Assembly (NCBI GenBank): GCA_033557675.1
Contig: JAWQRM010000538.1
Location: 1-21,688, forward strand
Direction of reading: 5' to 3'
Length of the DNA: 21,688 nt
DNA from: Coptodactyla brooksi
Taxonomy: Eukaryota > Arthropoda > Insecta > Coleoptera > Scarabaeidae
Part shown: in pieces, positions 19,661 to 21,688 of the stretch
Position numbering within the stretch: position 1 is the stretch's first letter
Layout of the letters: the number at the start of each line of letters is the position of its first letter
Program-made: the position numbers and the translations under genes
The notes under the pieces: generated by a model
The model's database searches: none
Told to the model about the DNA's origin: nothing
What the model saw: only the letters and a program-made list of their open reading frames with translations

Positions 19661-20005
19661 TTTACCTCAAATTCAGGTATTATATTTCGTGCGTTTTATT
19701 GTCGTTGTACATTGAGTGGCCAAAACATTAAAGACACCTCTAATACACTTTCTAACAAGAGGTGTTTCTAATTTTTTGGACATTCAGTGTATATTCTGCC
19801 CTCGTAGATTTTATATTCGAAATTTTGTTGAGATACTTTAGAAGATGGTATTTTTTATTTCTTGTGAGATTATGACACGAAAAATCCCTTGCAGGTTTGT
19901 TAAAGGAATTGTATATATCACTATTAAAGTTAAAAAAAAACACTTTTGCCAATTAATAAAAGTTAATTGTCGCACTGGCACCTCCACCAATATTTTAAGC
20001 ATCGG
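19661..20005 (+). repeat. Left arm of a long inverted repeat (about 345 bp)
   Basis: The sequence from CTTTACCTCAAATTCAGGTA to AAGCATCGG reappears as its reverse complement at 21354-21688, with small indels and scattered substitutions (roughly 85-90% alike by eye). Shared internal landmarks are TATTTCGTGCGTTTTATT, the fold-back MITE, TTCTGCCCTCGTAGATTTTA, TATGACACGAAAAATCC and GCACTGGCACCTCCACCAAT. It lies about 100 bp after the Jockey stop codon, so it may be the 3' end of that element or a separate repeat. Confidence 0.92.
19710..19789. mobile_element. 80-bp fold-back MITE with TA target duplication (copy 1)
   Basis: The ends CATTGAGTGGCCAAAACATT and, reverse-complemented, CACTGAATGTCCAAAAAATT are imperfect inverted repeats that continue to ACACCTC, about 31 bp per arm. 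They leave only about 18 bp between them. TA flanks both ends (19708-19709 and 19790-19791). This is the form of a mariner/Tc1-derived element reduced to its termini. It has no coding capacity. Confidence 0.75.
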
Positions 20006-20319
20006 CCTCGATATCATTTTCACTATAACGTTGTTTTTGTTCAATTTTAGATTAGATTAGATTTTATTCGTGTTTCATGAGTACATTTCAAGGATTAATA
20101 AAATAATATTACAATACGTATCATACATACAACAATCAAGTTCACAGGTCACAATTTATTTAAAATTGAAAGTCACAGACTGTTAAGGAAATATTTAAAA
20201 AATCATCAACTGAATAGATGGCCTAGATACTCAGGTACTTTTTTAAAACGGATTTAAAGTTTTAAATCTATAAAAAATATTAACAAGGATTAAATAATAT
20301 TACACAAAATGAGATTAAA
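20006..20319. other. Spacer after the left arm, with a short (GATTA)n run
   Basis: About three GATTA units occur at 20048-20063 within AT-rich sequence. If the minus-strand LINE fragment to the right ends here, the run could be its 3' tail, but I cannot show this. No gene is seen. Confidence 0.4.
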
Positions 20320-20482
20320 AGAAAAGGCACCTGGGCTATAATACAATCTGACAATAAACAAAAAGACAGTATGGGACATTATAAACCGTGGAGTAAATCA
20401 CAGGAATACACATACACCAGTAGTAGATGTGATAGCAAACCAATACAATGACCACCTGCTCTCAATATTACTTAATGAATAA
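20320..20482 (+). pseudogene. Non-LTR retrotransposon ORF2 fragment, plus strand (region before reverse transcriptase)
   Basis: The open stretch from 20357 to the TAA at 20480-20482 encodes KKTVWDIINRGVNHRN then TPVVDVIANQYNDHLLSI. This resembles the linker between endonuclease and reverse transcriptase of many insect LINEs (a Trp-x-Ile-Ile block followed by an IAN-x-aN block). It is short, so the assignment rests on pattern only. It abuts, in the opposite direction, the minus-strand fragment that follows. Confidence 0.45.
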
Positions 20483-21065
20483 AGATTATTATCATTATTA
20501 TTAAAGTTGTCAAAGTCTAAAGCTCTTACATGTTGAGGTAGCTTGCTAAACAGTGCTGGTGCATAGTAGGATGTTGCATTTCTATCCAGAAACATGGTAC
20601 CATGATACTATGGACAATGGTAGATAATTGATAGATAAATTATCTTTAGCTCTAGTGTCAAGTCCATGTATGAAAGCACGTGTACCATAAACATGTGTAT
20701 CCTGTTTCGCATACAGTAGACATTGCAGAATATAGCAAGGAGGAACAGTCAGTATTCCATTATTTTTGTAGGCCTCTCTGACATCATCCCTGAACTTTAA
20801 ACCCAAAAGATGCGCATGAGATAAATGATCCCATACAAGAATAGCATAGCAACAAAGCGAGTCTACAAGAGAGTGATAGGCCATCATACATACTTGGAAC
20901 TCAGCACATTTCACCAAGCAGCGAATAACAAAGATGTTTTTTGACATTTTTTCGAAAAAAAATCTTCAAAAATTAGTCCTGTGTCGAAGGTGACAACTAG
21001 AAACTTCAAATTTTTGCGTAACAGATCAGCATGATGTTTTAAAGTAGAGACCACCTTCTCTAGGA
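20483..21065 (-). pseudogene. Non-LTR retrotransposon ORF2 fragment, minus strand (reverse transcriptase C-terminus)
   Basis: Read right to left: LKFLVVTFDTGLIFED (about 21010-20965) matches the block usually KFLGVTLD. After a frameshift, IRCLVKCAEFQVCMMAYHSL, YAILVW, then NGILTVPPCYILQCLLYAK and LDTRAKDNLSI (20947-20582) follow. After another frameshift comes SYYAPALFSKLPQHVRALDF (to about 20510). This is the C-terminal end of a jockey/CR1-superfamily ORF2; the clade is not assigned, and it differs from the Jockey copy at 18041-19559. Two frameshifts make it inactive. Beyond 20510 the reading becomes an AAT-rich run and then the antisense of the opposing fragment. Confidence 0.7.
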
Positions 21066-21353
21066 CGTACTCTCAAAACTTAATCAGCTCTTCAAGATGC
21101 TATCAGAGCCATACGTATGGTATGTTGTTCAGTAGTGCTGAAAATCTTATCGTTATTGTTTTATATAGTAACTAACTTACATTGAGGATTTAGTTTTAAC
21201 TACTTCGTTGATGTTCGAAGTACATTTATATACCATACATGCATTCAGCCACATGGACAGACAGACGACATACAAATAAACAGAGAAAGAAGAAAAATAG
21301 ATAGACAAACTGACAGAAAAATTCCCAATTAAAGTTCAAAATCGGTGGAGTTA
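21066..21353. other. Spacer before the right arm, with a GA/CA-rich tract
   Basis: No gene. A purine-rich, ACAGACAGAC-type low-complexity tract lies at 21255-21325, and a small perfect hairpin at 21341-21358 (ATCGGT and ACCGAT around six bases) overlaps the inner edge of the right arm. Confidence 0.5.
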
Positions 21354-21688
21354 CCGATGCTTAAGATATTGGTGGAGGTGCCAGTGCGACAGTTAACTTT
21401 TATTAATTGGCAAAAGAGTTTTTTTTTTACTTTAAAAGTGATGTACACAATTCCTTTAACAAACGTGCAATGGATTTTTCGTGTCATAACCTCACAACAA
21501 ATAAAAAATACCATCCTCCAAAATATCTCAACAAAATTTCGAATATAAAATCTACGAGGGCAGAATATACACTGAATGTTGACACCTTTTGTTCGAAAGT
21601 GTATTAGAGGTGCCTTTAATGATTTGTCCACTCAGTGTACAACAAAAATAAAACGCACGAAATGTAATATCTACATTTGAGGTAAACC
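21354..21688 (-). repeat. Right arm of the long inverted repeat (runs to the window edge)
   Basis: Reverse complement of the arm at 19661-20005, with the same order of landmarks including the fold-back MITE. The similarity is still running at position 21688, so the true end lies outside the window. Differences include a deletion inside the MITE and scattered substitutions. Confidence 0.92.
21570..21637. mobile_element. 68-bp fold-back MITE with TA target duplication (copy 2)
   Basis: The ends CACTGAATGTTGACACC and, reverse-complemented, CACTGAGTGGACAAATCATT correspond to copy 1 with about 12 bp lost from one arm. TA flanks both ends (21568-21569 and 21638-21639). Its presence at the same place in both arms shows the MITE was inserted before the arms were duplicated. 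Confidence 0.72.

Noticed and set aside
19845..21631. Shared peptide-like frame in both inverted-repeat arms (MTRKI...VKGIVYIT...)
   Set aside because: The frame is open in both arms, but by eye there are about six replacement and about five silent differences over some 50 codons, close to neutral drift, and there is no family match or start context. Probably non-coding repeat.

Overview
The window looks like nuclear DNA of an arthropod, most likely an insect. It holds one recognisable host gene segment, a GC-rich exon encoding the C-terminal two thirds of a MEX-3 family RNA-binding protein (two KH domains plus a C-terminal RING), embedded in very AT-rich DNA with many (TAA/ATT)n runs. The decayed transposons (mariner, piggyBac, RTE, Jockey, another non-LTR element) are of kinds common in insects. 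I cannot name the species or order from sequence alone.

Layout. 1-696: end of a mex-3 intron (forward-strand gene), carrying an N-terminal mariner transposase fragment on the minus strand cut by the window edge, a (TAA)n microsatellite and a small hairpin about 70 nt before the 3' splice site. 697-1706: last coding exon of mex-3. 1707 to about 16900: roughly 15 kb with no convincing protein gene. It may include a long mex-3 3' UTR, but that is inference. It contains a MITE-like element (2095-2325), a degenerate tandem array with about 11 copies of an AT-rich unit (about 2480-4860), a second array of three longer units with a nested duplication (4973-6010), two further inverted-repeat elements (8556-8708, 8889-9157) and three discrete hairpins (12404-12478, 13404-13474, 14303-14339), one with pre-miRNA-like geometry.

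16925-21688: a transposon graveyard. From left to right: a minus-strand piggyBac transposase C-terminal remnant; a plus-strand RTE-type endonuclease remnant that runs in one open frame into a Jockey-clade reverse transcriptase remnant; a pair of about 340-bp inverted-repeat arms (19661-20005 and 21354-21688), each carrying the same short fold-back MITE; and between the arms two oppositely oriented fragments of non-LTR ORF2.

No operon-like or cooperating gene set is present. mex-3 is the only gene that looks functional; the other coding matches are broken mobile elements. The points most worth checking are the RTE-Jockey chimeric frame, the long inverted repeat, the satellite-like arrays just downstream of mex-3, and the hairpin at 13404-13474. 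No tRNA, rRNA or CRISPR array was seen.
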